Program-made: the position numbers and the translations under genes | NCBI GenBank assembly: GCA_028824015.1 | Contig: JAPPFC010000035.1 | Location: 48,173 to 112,172 of the forward strand | Reading direction: 5' to 3' | Length of the DNA: 64,000 nucleotides | Origin: a bacterium | GTDB taxonomy: Bacteria > Actinomycetota > Acidimicrobiia > Spongiisociales > ZC4RG35 | Shown: positions 25,660 to 36,797 of the stretch, in pieces | Layout of the letters: each line of letters starts with the position of its first letter | Numbering within the stretch: position 1 is the first letter of the stretch | The notes under the pieces: model-generated | Database searches by the model: none | Seen by the model: the letters and a program-made list of their open reading frames with translations, nothing else | Told to the model about the DNA's origin: nothing

Positions 25660-26487
25660 GTGAGGATCTGCTACATCGATGAGTCTGGTGACGGTCGGCG
25701 TCCAGACCGGAGCAAACCGGACCTTCCCCCCGCATTCGTGATCTGTGGTTTGGTTGTCGAAGGTGGGTCGCTGGCAGACTTGACCACTGGTTTCTTGCAG
25801 GTGAAAGAGCGATTCCATCCCGGGAAGGCTGGCCAAAGGTCCCTGGACGGGATTCTCAACGAGGTAAAAGGCAGCGAAATCCGGCGGGACATTCGCTCCG
25901 GTTCCCGGCGGCGTACCCGCGCTGCATTCGGCTTCCTTGATCAGATCACCGATCTGCTTTCGACATGTGATGTCGGAATCCTTGGGCGGATTTGGATCAA
26001 GGATCGAACTACCGATTCGGACGAGCGTTCGATGTACACCTTTTCGATTCAAAATATCGTTGAGCACTTCCAGCACGATCTGGAGAAAACATCGGCCTCA
26101 GGCTTGGTCATCTGTGACAGCCGCTCCAACTCGTTGAACGAGAACGTGGCTCACTCAGTCTTCACGAAGATGTTCAAGCAGTCTGGCAACGCCTACCCAA
26201 ACATGGTTGAGATGCCGGTGTTCGGCCATAGCAAGAATCACGCCGGTCTTCAACTCGCTGATCTCATAACATCAGCCTTGGTATTCCCTCTGGCATGTCG
26301 TACCTACAGCCAGGGATACACAACAGGGCCTCACGTTGACCCGGCTTACGACAAGCTGAAGGGCAGATATGGATTATGGTTGCGGAATCATCAGATTCGA
26401 TATCCCAATGCCGATGGGAAGTGGGTCGGAGGGCTAACGGTTAGCGATCCCGTGGGACGTCGGAGCGGCGCCGACCTCTTCCGTTAG
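25660..26487 (+). CDS. DUF3800 domain protein
   Basis: About 275 residues. It begins with the DUF3800 signature CYIDESGDG and has the late HAGLQLADLITSALVF helix. The family is predicted to have an RNase H-like fold with the Asp-Glu of DESG and later acidic residues as a metal site, and members often lie in defence or mobile regions; function is not established. The GTG start at 25660 is preceded by GGAGGA; an ATG four codons upstream lacks a ribosome site. Codon use is visibly less GC-rich than in neighbours, hinting at transfer. Confidence 0.82.
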   Translation: MRICYIDESGDGRRPDRSKPDLPPAFVICGLVVEGGSLADLTTGFLQVKERFHPGKAGQRSLDGILNEVKGSEIRRDIRSGSRRRTRAAFGFLDQITDLLSTCDVGILGRIWIKDRTTDSDERSMYTFSIQNIVEHFQHDLEKTSASGLVICDSRSNSLNENVAHSVFTKMFKQSGNAYPNMVEMPVFGHSKNHAGLQLADLITSALVFPLACRTYSQGYTTGPHVDPAYDKLKGRYGLWLRNHQIRYPNADGKWVGGLTVSDPVGRRSGADLFR

Positions 26488-26709
26488 CACCAATCCTCTC
26501 GCCGGGCTGATCCGGGGCCGGTCTTGGGAGTTCGTCTATCTGCTGTCCAAACCAATGTTTGAATCCTGGTGTTTTACAGGATATGCGGGACGCGGCGAAG
26601 GGTAACCTGTCCCGGATGGGGGCTCGACGCTTGGGATCTTCACAGCTTCTGTGGTTACGGTCGGCCCTCGCGCACAGACCACAGTGGCCCGGTTGAACCT
26701 GTCCCGCCC

Positions 26710-27525
26710 GTGACCCAGGAGCGAGGGGCGCCCGATGCCTGGAGCGGTTCGGAGTACCGGGAGAACACTGCCCACCACCGGGCCTTCGACCCGCCGGCCC
26801 TGTGGGACTTCGGCCTGGGCGCCGGAGACTTCCTCCTGGACGTGGGGTGCGGCGCCGGCGATCTGACCGCGGCCTTGGCGGACCACTACCCCCGAACCGA
26901 GGTGATCGGGATCGACGCCTCGCCGAGCCAGATCGAACAGGCCCGGCGCCATGAGGGCCCCCGGCTCCGCTTCGAGGTGCGCCGGGTCCAGGACCTCTGC
27001 TGGGAGAAGCGCTTCGCGGCGGTGGTCTCGATCGCCTGCCTGCACTGGATCCCCATCCCCGAACACCCGCTGGTGCTGGAGAGGATCTTCCATGCCCTGG
27101 TCCCCGGCGGCAGGTTGGTGGCCAGCTTCGCCGGCGAGACCAACATCGAAGAGATCCGGAGGATCATCTTCTCCGTCGCGGATCGGGCGCCCTACCGTCA
27201 GTACCTCCAAGGCCGCCTGCCCCATCACCCGTGGCCCTCCCTCCGCCGCTACCGGGAGATGATGGCCGACTCCCCCTTCGGCGGCGCCGAGGAACTGCGG
27301 ACCGAGACCCAGCCTCGCCCCTTTTCCCGCGCCGGGCTGACCGGCTGGCTTCGCACCCAGACCCTGACCGGGTACCGACCCAGGCTGCCCCCTCCGGTGT
27401 TCGAGGACCTGGTGGCCGAGGTGTCGGAGAAGGTGGCCGACCTCACCCGGGCCGACGACTGCGTCTATGTCGTACCCTTTGTGCGACTGCAACTTCAGGC
27501 CCGCCGAGCCCGAACCTCCACATGA
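26710..27525 (+). CDS. Class I SAM-dependent methyltransferase
   Basis: About 271 residues. Motif I is LLDVGCGAGDLTAAL, followed by EVIGIDASPSQIEQAR (motif post-I), ACLHWIP (motif II) and LVPGGRLVASF (motif III). This resembles trans-aconitate-methyltransferase-like proteins. The GTG at 26710 is the first sensible start; no clear ribosome site is seen. The stop overlaps the next start (ATGA), so it is coupled to the hydratase-like gene. Substrate unknown. The 222-base gap before it holds no recognisable feature. Confidence 0.8.
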   Translation: MTQERGAPDAWSGSEYRENTAHHRAFDPPALWDFGLGAGDFLLDVGCGAGDLTAALADHYPRTEVIGIDASPSQIEQARRHEGPRLRFEVRRVQDLCWEKRFAAVVSIACLHWIPIPEHPLVLERIFHALVPGGRLVASFAGETNIEEIRRIIFSVADRAPYRQYLQGRLPHHPWPSLRRYREMMADSPFGGAEELRTETQPRPFSRAGLTGWLRTQTLTGYRPRLPPPVFEDLVAEVSEKVADLTRADDCVYVVPFVRLQLQARRARTST

Positions 27526-28370
27526 ACACCCCGAACCTGACCGATTGGATCGGAAACTCCGAGGTCCGCCACCAGCGTCTGGACCCCTGGCCGGTCGCCG
27601 CTCTCTCCGCCCTCTTTGATCTACCTGCACCTGCCGCGCAGGCGGGAGGGCCCCTTCCCCCCATGTGGCACTGGCTCTACTTCCTCCCCTCGGCCCGGCG
27701 ATCCGAGACCGGTGAGGACGGCCATCCCCGCCGGGGAGGGCTTCTTCCCCCCGTGCCGGAGCGTAGGAGGATGTTCGCGGGCGGGACCACCGTCTTTAAC
27801 CGCCCGTTGGTGGTGGGAGAGGAGGCCCGGCAGGAGGGGACCGTGAAGAGTGTGGCCCGAAAGGAGGGCCGGAGCGGCCCCCTGGTGGTGGTGACGGTGG
27901 AGTACCGGATCTGGGGAGAGAAGGGACCGGCGCTCACCGAGTCCCAGAACCTGATCTACACCGACGCCGCGCCCTCGGTTCCCCGAGATCCCGCCTCGAG
28001 CCCCGGCCCGCCCGCCAGGCCGTGGAGCCAGGAGGTCGCCACCGATCCGGTCCTCCTGTTCCGGTTCTCGGCCCTGACCAACAACTCCCACCGCATCCAC
28101 TACGACCACTCCTACGCCACCGGGGTGGAGGGATACCCGGGCCTGGTGGTGCAGGGCCCGCTCACCGCCCTGCTGCTGGCCGACCTGGGCCGGCGCAACG
28201 GCGTGAACGGACCGGCGCGCTTTTCCTTCCGGGCGCGTTCGCCGTTCTTCTGCGGCGACACCCTGCACTTGCGGGGAGGGCCCGACGGAGAGGCCGCAGA
28301 GGGTCGATGGACCATGGGGGCGTACTCGAGGAACGGTCGGTTGGGCGTGGAAGCGGAGTTGTCCGCCTGA
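27522..28370 (+). CDS. Mesaconyl-C4-CoA hydratase-like / FAS1-like dehydratase-domain protein
   Basis: A 282-residue double-hotdog protein. The N-terminal half has MWHWLYFLP and MFAGGTTVFNRPLVVGE, as in mesaconyl-C4-CoA hydratase (Meh) and 3-methylfumaryl-CoA-type hydratases. The C-terminal half carries the hydratase motif FSALTNNSHRIHYDHSYA then EGYPGLVVQGPL, with the catalytic Asp/His region. It would add water to an enoyl-CoA-type C4/C5 thioester. It is coupled to the methyltransferase upstream and lies 52 bases before aacS, suggesting a short-chain acyl-CoA pathway (inference). Confidence 0.82.
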   Translation: MNTPNLTDWIGNSEVRHQRLDPWPVAALSALFDLPAPAAQAGGPLPPMWHWLYFLPSARRSETGEDGHPRRGGLLPPVPERRRMFAGGTTVFNRPLVVGEEARQEGTVKSVARKEGRSGPLVVVTVEYRIWGEKGPALTESQNLIYTDAAPSVPRDPASSPGPPARPWSQEVATDPVLLFRFSALTNNSHRIHYDHSYATGVEGYPGLVVQGPLTALLLADLGRRNGVNGPARFSFRARSPFFCGDTLHLRGGPDGEAAEGRWTMGAYSRNGRLGVEAELSA

Positions 28371-28422
28371 TCCTGTCCCGGCCCTCCGGGCCGACTGCCG
28401 GGGAGCGATACCCTCTAGGGCC

Positions 28423-30381
<1,959 letters not shown>

Positions 30382-30705
30382 CGGCGTGCCTACCGGATCC
30401 TGCGGTTCCCTCCCGGGGTCCGGGGATGAGACTGGGAAGAAAACCGGGCCTCGGGCGTTGCTTCTGTCCCATGAGGGTCTCACATTGAGAGGTAGCCAAG
30501 TACTGAGACGGTCCGTTCCGGCGTCGTTCGGGCCGCGTCGAGGGATCAAATTGCGCCGGTGGAAACCCCTGACTCGGGGCTGGGCGGAAGCCTGCCCAAC
30601 CGGCGGTGGTGGTGGCGGGGGTGGGCCCACTTTGGGGGATTTTCGCGACTTTTCGATGGTCCGGCCCGGTGGGGAGGGACCTGGAAGATCAGCGGGCGCG
30701 CCGGG
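30382..30705. other. Intergenic stretch, no gene seen
   Basis: About 324 bases between aacS and the Gfo/Idh/MocA gene. It is GC-rich with G-runs near 30600-30640 (GGTGGTGGTGGCGGGGGTGGG) that could form a G-quadruplex. The frame of the next gene stays open through part of it but lacks coding character. No promoter boxes, hairpin with T-run or RNA motif were recognised. Confidence 0.6.
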
Positions 30706-31830
30706 ATGAGGCGTGTCTCGGTGGGGGTGGTTGGTCTGGGGGTCATCGCCCAGACCCAGCACCTGCCGAACCTCGCCCTGTTGGACAGCCTCTTCCGGGT
30801 GGCGGCGGTGGCGGATCTCTCACCTCGGCTCACCGCCGCGATCGCCGACCGGCTGCCCGGTCCGGTCTTCACCTCCACGGATTGGCGGGAGGTCTGCCGC
30901 CACCCCGACGTGGAGGCAGTGCTGCTGCTCACCCCGGGTGCTCACCAGCGAATGGCCGGCGAGGCCCTGTGTGAAGGAAAGCACGTCTTCTCCGAAAAGC
31001 CCCTCTCCCTGACGGTGGCAGGCGCAGAGCGCCTAGCGTCGGTCGCCCAGAAGACGCAACGTGTGTTGCAGGTCGGATACATGAAGATCCACGAGCAGGT
31101 TTTCGGAGACCTTTTGCGCGGATTGGAGAGGATCGGCGAGCAACGGTTGATCCGACACTCGGTATATCACCCGAGCCACCATTCCCAACTCTCCCACGCC
31201 GAGATTCTCCGCTTTGACGACGGCGACCAGGAGGTTCTCGATGCTGCCGAGTCCTACGAGCGCCAGCGCGCCGTCGAGGCCATCGGGGATCTCCCCCACC
31301 CGTGGGAACGCATATACCGCAAGTTCCTGGTGGGGTCCCTCATCCACACCGTCTCCGTCCTGCGCACCGCTTTCGCAGAACTCCCCCGGATCACCTTCGC
31401 CGAGGTGTGGCCGCTCGACTCCGGCCCTCCCCGGAGCGATCCTCCCAGCCTCTTCGCACGGGGAGAGTTCTCCAATCACGTCCGCGTCGAGATGAGCTGG
31501 TTGTGGCTTCCCTCCTACCCCGCCTACCGGGAAGTGCTCGAGGTCTACGGTACCGAGGGGTCCGTGGAACTCCTGTTTCCCCAGCCCTATCTGCGGCGCC
31601 GGACCGCCGAACTCACCGTCCGCCACCGCCACGAGCCGGCGCGCCGCCGAGGCGGTACCGAGTCGGCCTTCATACGAGAGTTGCGCGCCTTCCACCAAAC
31701 CATCACCACCGGCGCCCTTCCCCGGGACGCCATGGACGCAGCCGCCGACGTAGCCTGGCTCCAGGGGATGCTGGCCGCCCTGGCTCTTAGAGCGCGTCTA
31801 GCCCCGGATGGTGAAGCTGGGAGGCTTTGA
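30706..31830 (+). CDS. Gfo/Idh/MocA family oxidoreductase
   Basis: A 374-residue NAD(P)-dependent dehydrogenase. The Rossmann motif is VGVVGLGVIAQTQHLPNL at the start. The conserved EKP motif is VFSEKPLSL near residue 98, followed by VGYMKIH. The C-terminal domain has EVYGTEGSVELLFP. Members act on sugars, inositols or other cyclic polyols. The ATG is taken at 30706 because the Rossmann strand begins there; no ribosome site is obvious. It stands alone, with 145 bases to the next gene. Confidence 0.85.
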   Translation: MRRVSVGVVGLGVIAQTQHLPNLALLDSLFRVAAVADLSPRLTAAIADRLPGPVFTSTDWREVCRHPDVEAVLLLTPGAHQRMAGEALCEGKHVFSEKPLSLTVAGAERLASVAQKTQRVLQVGYMKIHEQVFGDLLRGLERIGEQRLIRHSVYHPSHHSQLSHAEILRFDDGDQEVLDAAESYERQRAVEAIGDLPHPWERIYRKFLVGSLIHTVSVLRTAFAELPRITFAEVWPLDSGPPRSDPPSLFARGEFSNHVRVEMSWLWLPSYPAYREVLEVYGTEGSVELLFPQPYLRRRTAELTVRHRHEPARRRGGTESAFIRELRAFHQTITTGALPRDAMDAAADVAWLQGMLAALALRARLAPDGEAGRL

Positions 31831-31975
31831 TGCCGCGTACAGATTGTTCTCCAGAACCACCAGCAAGCGGAGCACATCGTGGATGCCCGAACCGGCCGAT
31901 CCTCCGGCCTGCAACCGCCGCATCGCGCCCCAGTGACCGCGACAGCGACACTGGGAGAACCTGAGGGCGACGGGA

Positions 31976-32923
31976 ATGGCCAGGAGACCCAGGTGGACAT
32001 CCGAACAGATCCCTGACCTGGCAGGCAGGGTGGCGGTGGTCACCGGCGCCAACAGCGGCATCGGGTTGGAGACCGTCCGGGAACTGGCCCGCCGGGGCGC
32101 CCGCACCATCCTGGCCTGCCGATCCGAAGAACGCGGCCGGCGGGGGATCGGAGAGTTGCAGGCCGAGATGCCTGACTCGTCGGTGGAGTTGATGAAGCTG
32201 GATCTGGGGAGTCTCTCGTCCATCCAGGCTTTCGCCCACGACTTCGCAAGAGGCCACACGCGCCTCGACATGTTGATCAACAACGCAGGCGTCATGGCGG
32301 TCCCTCACTCGCTGACCGAGGACGGTTTCGAGAGCCAGATGGGCGTCAACCACCTGGGGCACTTCGCCCTGACCGGAAGGTTGCTGGAACCGCTGCTGGC
32401 CACCCCCGGAGCCAGGGTGGTGACCGTCAGCAGCGTCGGCCACCGCGGCGCCACCATGGACTTCGAGAACCTGCTCTTCGAGAACGGCGGATACACGCCC
32501 TTCCGGCCCTACTGGCGCTCCAAGCTGGCCAACCTGCTATTCACCTACGAACTCGAGAGGCGCCTCCGGTCCGCCGGCGCACGGGTGTCCGCTCTCGCCG
32601 CCCATCCGGGGTTCTCCTCCACCAACATCGGCGGGCATCTGAGCCGCCACTGGTATTCCCGGATACAGGAACCCCTGATGTCCGCGTTCATCCAGAGCGC
32701 GGCGATGGGCGCACTGCCCACCCTGCGAGCCGCGGTCGATCCGGATGCCGAAGGTGGACAGTTCTACGGGCCGAGCGGGTTGGGAGGCCTGCGGGGACAC
32801 CCGGTGGTGGTCTCATCCAATGCCGCCTCCCACAACTCCGAATACTCCCGCCGACTCTGGCGAGTCTCCGAGGAACTCACCGGAGTCCATTACGAACTGG
32901 GGTCATCCGGCGCCGCCGGATAG
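31976..32923 (+). CDS. SDR family oxidoreductase (retinol dehydrogenase-like)
   Basis: A 315-residue short-chain dehydrogenase of the retinol-dehydrogenase/WWOX-like group. The cofactor motif is TGANSGIG near residue 24; ACRSEERGR follows the second strand and favours NADP. NNAGVM, VTVSSVGHRG and the catalytic YWRSKLANLLF are all present. Length and the extended C-terminus fit this subgroup. Substrate unknown. A hairpin lies between its stop and the convergent SulP gene. Confidence 0.87.
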   Translation: MARRPRWTSEQIPDLAGRVAVVTGANSGIGLETVRELARRGARTILACRSEERGRRGIGELQAEMPDSSVELMKLDLGSLSSIQAFAHDFARGHTRLDMLINNAGVMAVPHSLTEDGFESQMGVNHLGHFALTGRLLEPLLATPGARVVTVSSVGHRGATMDFENLLFENGGYTPFRPYWRSKLANLLFTYELERRLRSAGARVSALAAHPGFSSTNIGGHLSRHWYSRIQEPLMSAFIQSAAMGALPTLRAAVDPDAEGGQFYGPSGLGGLRGHPVVVSSNAASHNSEYSRRLWRVSEELTGVHYELGSSGAAG

Positions 32924-33001
32924 ACCTCCTTCGACCTCACCCGGACCTCGGGCATCTCCGCAGACACCTTCGAAGCCTCCGAGGAGATCCTCCGTAGTGC
33001 G

Positions 33002-33020
33002 CCGCCGGGTGCCCCGGCGG
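33002..33020. terminator. Hairpin between convergent SDR and SulP genes
   Basis: CCGCCGGG and CCCGGCGG form an eight-base-pair stem with a three-base loop immediately before the SulP stop. No T-run follows on either strand, so termination efficiency is uncertain. Confidence 0.4.
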
Positions 33021-34790
33021 TCAGATCCCCAGTATCCGTTTGGCGATCACCTTGGCCTCATCCATGTCCTCGACGTAGCGATCCTTGGGGACGCTGCGCA
33101 GAATGTCGAGCTTTTGGAGGCTGGCGCCCACCGCGCCCCCCAGGCCCATCACTATGCACTCGGTCTCTTCCTCGATGGCGACATCCACCAACCTCTCCAC
33201 CACGAACGCGGCGCTGTCGTCCATGTAGTCGGTCTGGGAGAAGTCGAGGATCACCACCTCGTGGTCCCGGATGTCCACACTGATGGTGCTGAACATCCGG
33301 TTGGAGGAGGCCACGGTGAAACTTCCCCGGAACGAGACCAGGCCGCACCGGGCGGAGAAGGGATCGAATTCATCCTCGTCGTCGTCATCATCGCCCAGCA
33401 GCGCCAGCATGCTATCGAGCGCGTCAGCTTCGTCCTCCTCCTCCTCCTCTTCTTCGTCGTCGCCTCCCAGAAGACTCAGCATCCCGTCCAGGTCCGGCTC
33501 ATCGTCCTCCTCGTCGGCCAGGAAGCTGATGTCGAGCAGCGGCGCGGAGATCACGCTGTCCAACTCCAGGTACTCGAACTGGCGGGCGCTCACCAACGCC
33601 GCCACGATCAGGCCCAGCATGATGGCGCTCAGCAGGTCGGCGAACACGGTGAGCCCCAGGGTGATGACCATCACCACCAGGTGTTCGCGCTGCACCCGGT
33701 GGATCCGGGTGATGAATCTCCAGTCGATGATGTCCCAGCCCACCTTCATCAGGATGCCGGCCAGGACCGCATGGGGGATCTCGCCGACGTACTCTCCCAG
33801 TCCCAGGACCAGCGACATGAGGACCAGAGCGCAGAGCACGCCGGACACCGGAGTCCGCCCGCCGATCCGGGCGTTCACCACGGTGGCGGGTATGTTCCCC
33901 GCGCCCGGCATGCCGCCGAAGAGTCCCGAGAAGATGTTCCCCACCCCCTGGCCCATCAACTCCCGGTTCGGGTTGTGGGTGCCGCGGGTCAGAGAGTCGG
34001 CGATCAGGGACATGAGGAGGGTGTTGATCGAAGCCAGCAGGGCAAGCACCAGGGCGGGCTGGAAGGAACCCACCGCATGCTGGAGGACGGTGTGAGTGTC
34101 GATGATGTCCGGAAAGCCGGTGGGAACCGTCCCGATGAGCGGCGCATCCTTCAACCACAGCACTCCCAGGAGGGTGCCGGCCACCAGAGCGGCCAGGGTG
34201 GGCGGCAACGCCCTGGCGAGTTTCGTCGGCCAGACCACCGTCACCATCAGGGTCACCAGGGCGATCGCCAGTGCGTGGTAGTTGATCGACCCCACCGCGT
34301 CTGGCATGGCGCGGATCGCTCCCACGGTTCCCCCGCCCGGCGACGAGGCGCCCAGGAAGGGCAACACCTGGAGCAGGACGATGATCACGCCCACACCGGA
34401 CGTGAACCCCGAGATCACCGAATACGGCGTGTAGGCCACGTAGCGACCCATCTTGATCAGTCCCAGGATGATCTGGATGACCCCGGCCATGATCACGATC
34501 GTGAACGCCTCGATGATGTTCTCCGCATAGCTGCCCACCACCACCGCCATGGCCACCGCCATCGGACCGGTAGGACCCGAAATCAGCGCCTTGGTGCCCC
34601 AGAAGAGGGACGCGAACAGCCCCACCGCCACCGCGCCGTACAGGCCGGCAATCACCCCCAGGCCGGAGACCACCCCGTAGGCCAGGGCCATCGGCAACAG
34701 GACAACGGCCGATGTGAGCCCACCGAGAAAATCCCCTCGGAGAGTTTGCAGGTCGTAGTTGATCAATACCCCCTCGTCCCGTTCTAGCAC
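33021..34790 (-). CDS. SulP-family anion transporter with acidic insert and STAS domain
   Basis: About 589 residues. Residues about 20-405 carry the SulP transmembrane core (GDFLGGLTSAVVLLPMALAYG, SGPTGPMAV, GFTSGVGVII, GNIFSGLFGGMPGAG). SulP proteins move sulfate, bicarbonate or other anions. Residues about 426-476 are a strongly acidic linker. It contains two similar units, LDGMLSLLGGDDE(n) and LDSMLALLGDDD(n). A STAS domain follows (DFSQTDYMDDSAAF). The insert lies where the STAS domain normally starts. The GTG at 34790 is the chosen start; TTG at 34764 with GAGGGGG nearby is an alternative. Substrate unknown; sulfonate-derived sulfite or sulfate is a speculative possibility. Confidence 0.87.
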   Translation of the reverse strand: MLERDEGVLINYDLQTLRGDFLGGLTSAVVLLPMALAYGVVSGLGVIAGLYGAVAVGLFASLFWGTKALISGPTGPMAVAMAVVVGSYAENIIEAFTIVIMAGVIQIILGLIKMGRYVAYTPYSVISGFTSGVGVIIVLLQVLPFLGASSPGGGTVGAIRAMPDAVGSINYHALAIALVTLMVTVVWPTKLARALPPTLAALVAGTLLGVLWLKDAPLIGTVPTGFPDIIDTHTVLQHAVGSFQPALVLALLASINTLLMSLIADSLTRGTHNPNRELMGQGVGNIFSGLFGGMPGAGNIPATVVNARIGGRTPVSGVLCALVLMSLVLGLGEYVGEIPHAVLAGILMKVGWDIIDWRFITRIHRVQREHLVVMVITLGLTVFADLLSAIMLGLIVAALVSARQFEYLELDSVISAPLLDISFLADEEDDEPDLDGMLSLLGGDDEEEEEEEDEADALDSMLALLGDDDDDEDEFDPFSARCGLVSFRGSFTVASSNRMFSTISVDIRDHEVVILDFSQTDYMDDSAAFVVERLVDVAIEEETECIVMGLGGAVGASLQKLDILRSVPKDRYVEDMDEAKVIAKRILGI

Positions 34791-34839
34791 CGAAAGAGTA
34801 CCACTCTGCGGGACTCCGGCTCGGAATCCCGAACTTCGC

Positions 34840-35130
34840 TCAGCCGATCGCGTCCACCTTTTCCACAAAACGGCGGTCCCGGGAGGTGAGCCCGCCCACG
34901 TCGTGGCTGGTGATCGCCAACTCCACCCGGTTGTAGACGTTCGACCACTCCGGGTGATGGAACAACCGCTCGGCTATCAGCGCCACGTGGGTCATGAAGG
35001 CGAAGGCGGCCCGGAAGTCGGAGAACTCATAGGAGCGCCGCAGCACCTCCCCATCCCGCTGCCAGCCCGGATGGGCCTCCAGCAAGCCGGTGATCTCCTC
35101 TTCGGTCAAGAGGACCTTGGAACCGGTCAT
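34840..35130 (-). CDS. phhB: Pterin-4a-carbinolamine dehydratase
   Basis: A 96-residue protein matching PCD/PhhB in length. The start [16 protein letters not shown] and the catalytic segment [29 protein letters not shown], with its two histidines and the Thr-x-x-Asp end, are diagnostic. It removes water from 4a-hydroxytetrahydropterin during aromatic amino-acid hydroxylation, or takes part in molybdopterin-type metabolism. It overlaps the VOC gene by four bases (ATGA). No pterin-dependent hydroxylase is next to it. Confidence 0.92.
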   Translation of the reverse strand: MTGSKVLLTEEEITGLLEAHPGWQRDGEVLRRSYEFSDFRAAFAFMTHVALIAERLFHHPEWSNVYNRVELAITSHDVGGLTSRDRRFVEKVDAIG

Positions 35131-35576
35131 CGCGGCGGCTGGAGCAGTTCGATCCGGAAGCCGTCGGGATCGAGCATCAGCACGGTCCTGCCCCCCTTGT
35201 TGGGACCGATGGTTGGTGTTACGGGCTCGGAGACCGACTTGACTCCCTTCCGGGTCAACTCCTCGTACACCGCGTCGCAATCGTCCACCCGGAAGGCTAC
35301 GTGGGCCGTCCCGGGATTGGCGGTGCCCGGGTCGATGGCCTGGCGCTCCACGTTGCGATACTCCAGGATCTCCAGGACACTGTCGGAGTTGGGCATCCGC
35401 ATGACCACCCCGTGCATGTCCACGCCCGGATACCCCAGCAACTCCTCGATGTAGGGTGCCTGGCGGTTCCACACATGCACCACTTCCAGTCCTAACAGGT
35501 CCCGGTAGAACCGCAGGGACCTCTCCAGGTCGGTGACCTGTATCCCCGTGTGATGGTGGCCGGTTATCGCTCCCAC
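35127..35576 (-). CDS. VOC (vicinal oxygen chelate) family protein, glyoxalase/epimerase-like
   Basis: About 149 residues with two beta-alpha-beta-beta-beta modules. It has [24 protein letters not shown], with the first metal histidine, then [20 protein letters not shown] and [13 protein letters not shown], which supply the second histidine and the glutamate. The GTG start at 35576 has a near-perfect AAGGAGGTG site five bases upstream; the frame stays open further but without coding character. Family members include glyoxalase, methylmalonyl-CoA epimerase and dioxygenases. Which one this is cannot be told. Confidence 0.85.
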   Translation of the reverse strand: MGAITGHHHTGIQVTDLERSLRFYRDLLGLEVVHVWNRQAPYIEELLGYPGVDMHGVVMRMPNSDSVLEILEYRNVERQAIDPGTANPGTAHVAFRVDDCDAVYEELTRKGVKSVSEPVTPTIGPNKGGRTVLMLDPDGFRIELLQPPR

Positions 35577-35636
35577 TGGCACCTCCTTGCAGAATCTGGG
35601 GAATGTCACTCCCGAAACATACAGGAGAACCCTCCC

Positions 35637-36782
35637 CTACGCCTGGTAGCCGTCGATCCGGGACAGCACCTCCAGCATGGTCTCGTCGGAACCGCCGCCG
35701 ATCGAGACCAGCCGGCTGTCGCGGAAGAACCGGGCGGTCCAGGTCTCCTCCATGTAGCCGATCCCTCCATGGAACTGGAGCACCCAATCGGCCGTCTCCC
35801 GCACGAGCCGCCCCGACTTGAGCTTGGCGATGGTGGCGAACCTGGTGGGGTCTTCTCCTCGCATGTAGGTCTCGGCGGTCGCGTAGTTGTAGTGGCGGAG
35901 CAGGTCCACTTCGGCGGCGAGCTCCGCCAGCCGGAAACGCACGTACTGATGGCCCAGCAGCGGCTTTCCGAACACTCTCCGCTCCCGCAGGTAGCGGGCG
36001 GTGCGTTCCAGGGCCCTCTCGCAGGACCCCACCGCCGAGTAGGCGGCCCACATCCGCTCCACCACGAACTGCGACATCTGCTGCTGGAAGCCCTTCCCCA
36101 CCTCGCCGATGGTGTTGGAGACCGGTACCGCCATGTCGGAGAAGGTCAGAAGGCCGGTGTCCGAGGCGCGCATCCCCAGCTTGTCGAGCTTGCGGGAGAC
36201 CTCGAAGCCTGCCACGTCGGTGGGGACCAGGATCTGGCTCATCCCGTCGTACCCGCCCTCGTCGGAGGTCCTGGCCAGGAGGCACAGCCAGTCGGCCTGC
36301 AAGCCGTTGGTTATGTACATCTTCGATCCGTTGATGATCCAGTGGTCCCCGTCACGGACCGCCCGGGTCTTGATGGCGGCCACGTCCGATCCGGCGTCGG
36401 GCTCTGTCACCGCTATGGAGGTCACCATCTCGCCCCGGAGCGCCGGCGCCAGGTAGCGGCGCTTGAGTTCCTCGGAGCCGTGCTGGTGCAAAGAAGGGGT
36501 GGCCATGTCGGTCTGCACTCCCACCGCCATTCCGATAGCCCCGTGATCGGCCCGTCCCAGTTCCTCCGCCAGCACCACCGTGAACAGGTGGTCGGCACCC
36601 TGCCCTCCGTAGGCGGGGTCGTACTCCAGGCCCAGAAAGCCCAGGTCGGCCATCTGGGAGAACACCTCGTGCAGGGGCATCTCACCGGCCTCCTCCCATC
36701 CGTCGACCCGCGGATTGATCTCCTCCTCCACGAACCTGCGGACCACTTGACGAAACATCCGGTGCTCTTCGGAAAACGGCAT
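35637..36782 (-). CDS. Acyl-CoA dehydrogenase
   Basis: A 381-residue flavoprotein of standard length. Motifs include [14 protein letters not shown] (flavin/substrate), [13 protein letters not shown], and the C-terminal [10 protein letters not shown] then ARFFRDSR that carries the catalytic glutamate region. It resembles the long-chain/isovaleryl branch. It starts 15 bases after the helicase stop on the same strand, so it might be co-transcribed with the cassette upstream, though functionally it looks like ordinary core metabolism. The two acyl-CoA dehydrogenases in the window are not recent duplicates. Confidence 0.92.
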   Translation of the reverse strand: MPFSEEHRMFRQVVRRFVEEEINPRVDGWEEAGEMPLHEVFSQMADLGFLGLEYDPAYGGQGADHLFTVVLAEELGRADHGAIGMAVGVQTDMATPSLHQHGSEELKRRYLAPALRGEMVTSIAVTEPDAGSDVAAIKTRAVRDGDHWIINGSKMYITNGLQADWLCLLARTSDEGGYDGMSQILVPTDVAGFEVSRKLDKLGMRASDTGLLTFSDMAVPVSNTIGEVGKGFQQQMSQFVVERMWAAYSAVGSCERALERTARYLRERRVFGKPLLGHQYVRFRLAELAAEVDLLRHYNYATAETYMRGEDPTRFATIAKLKSGRLVRETADWVLQFHGGIGYMEETWTARFFRDSRLVSIGGGSDETMLEVLSRIDGYQA

Positions 36783-36797
36783 GATCCCTGGCTTGGT

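Noticed and set aside
26540..26585. tRNA fragment or attachment site
   Set aside because: TTTGAATCCTGG resembles a T-arm, but no acceptor stem, anticodon arm or matching repeat was found nearby.
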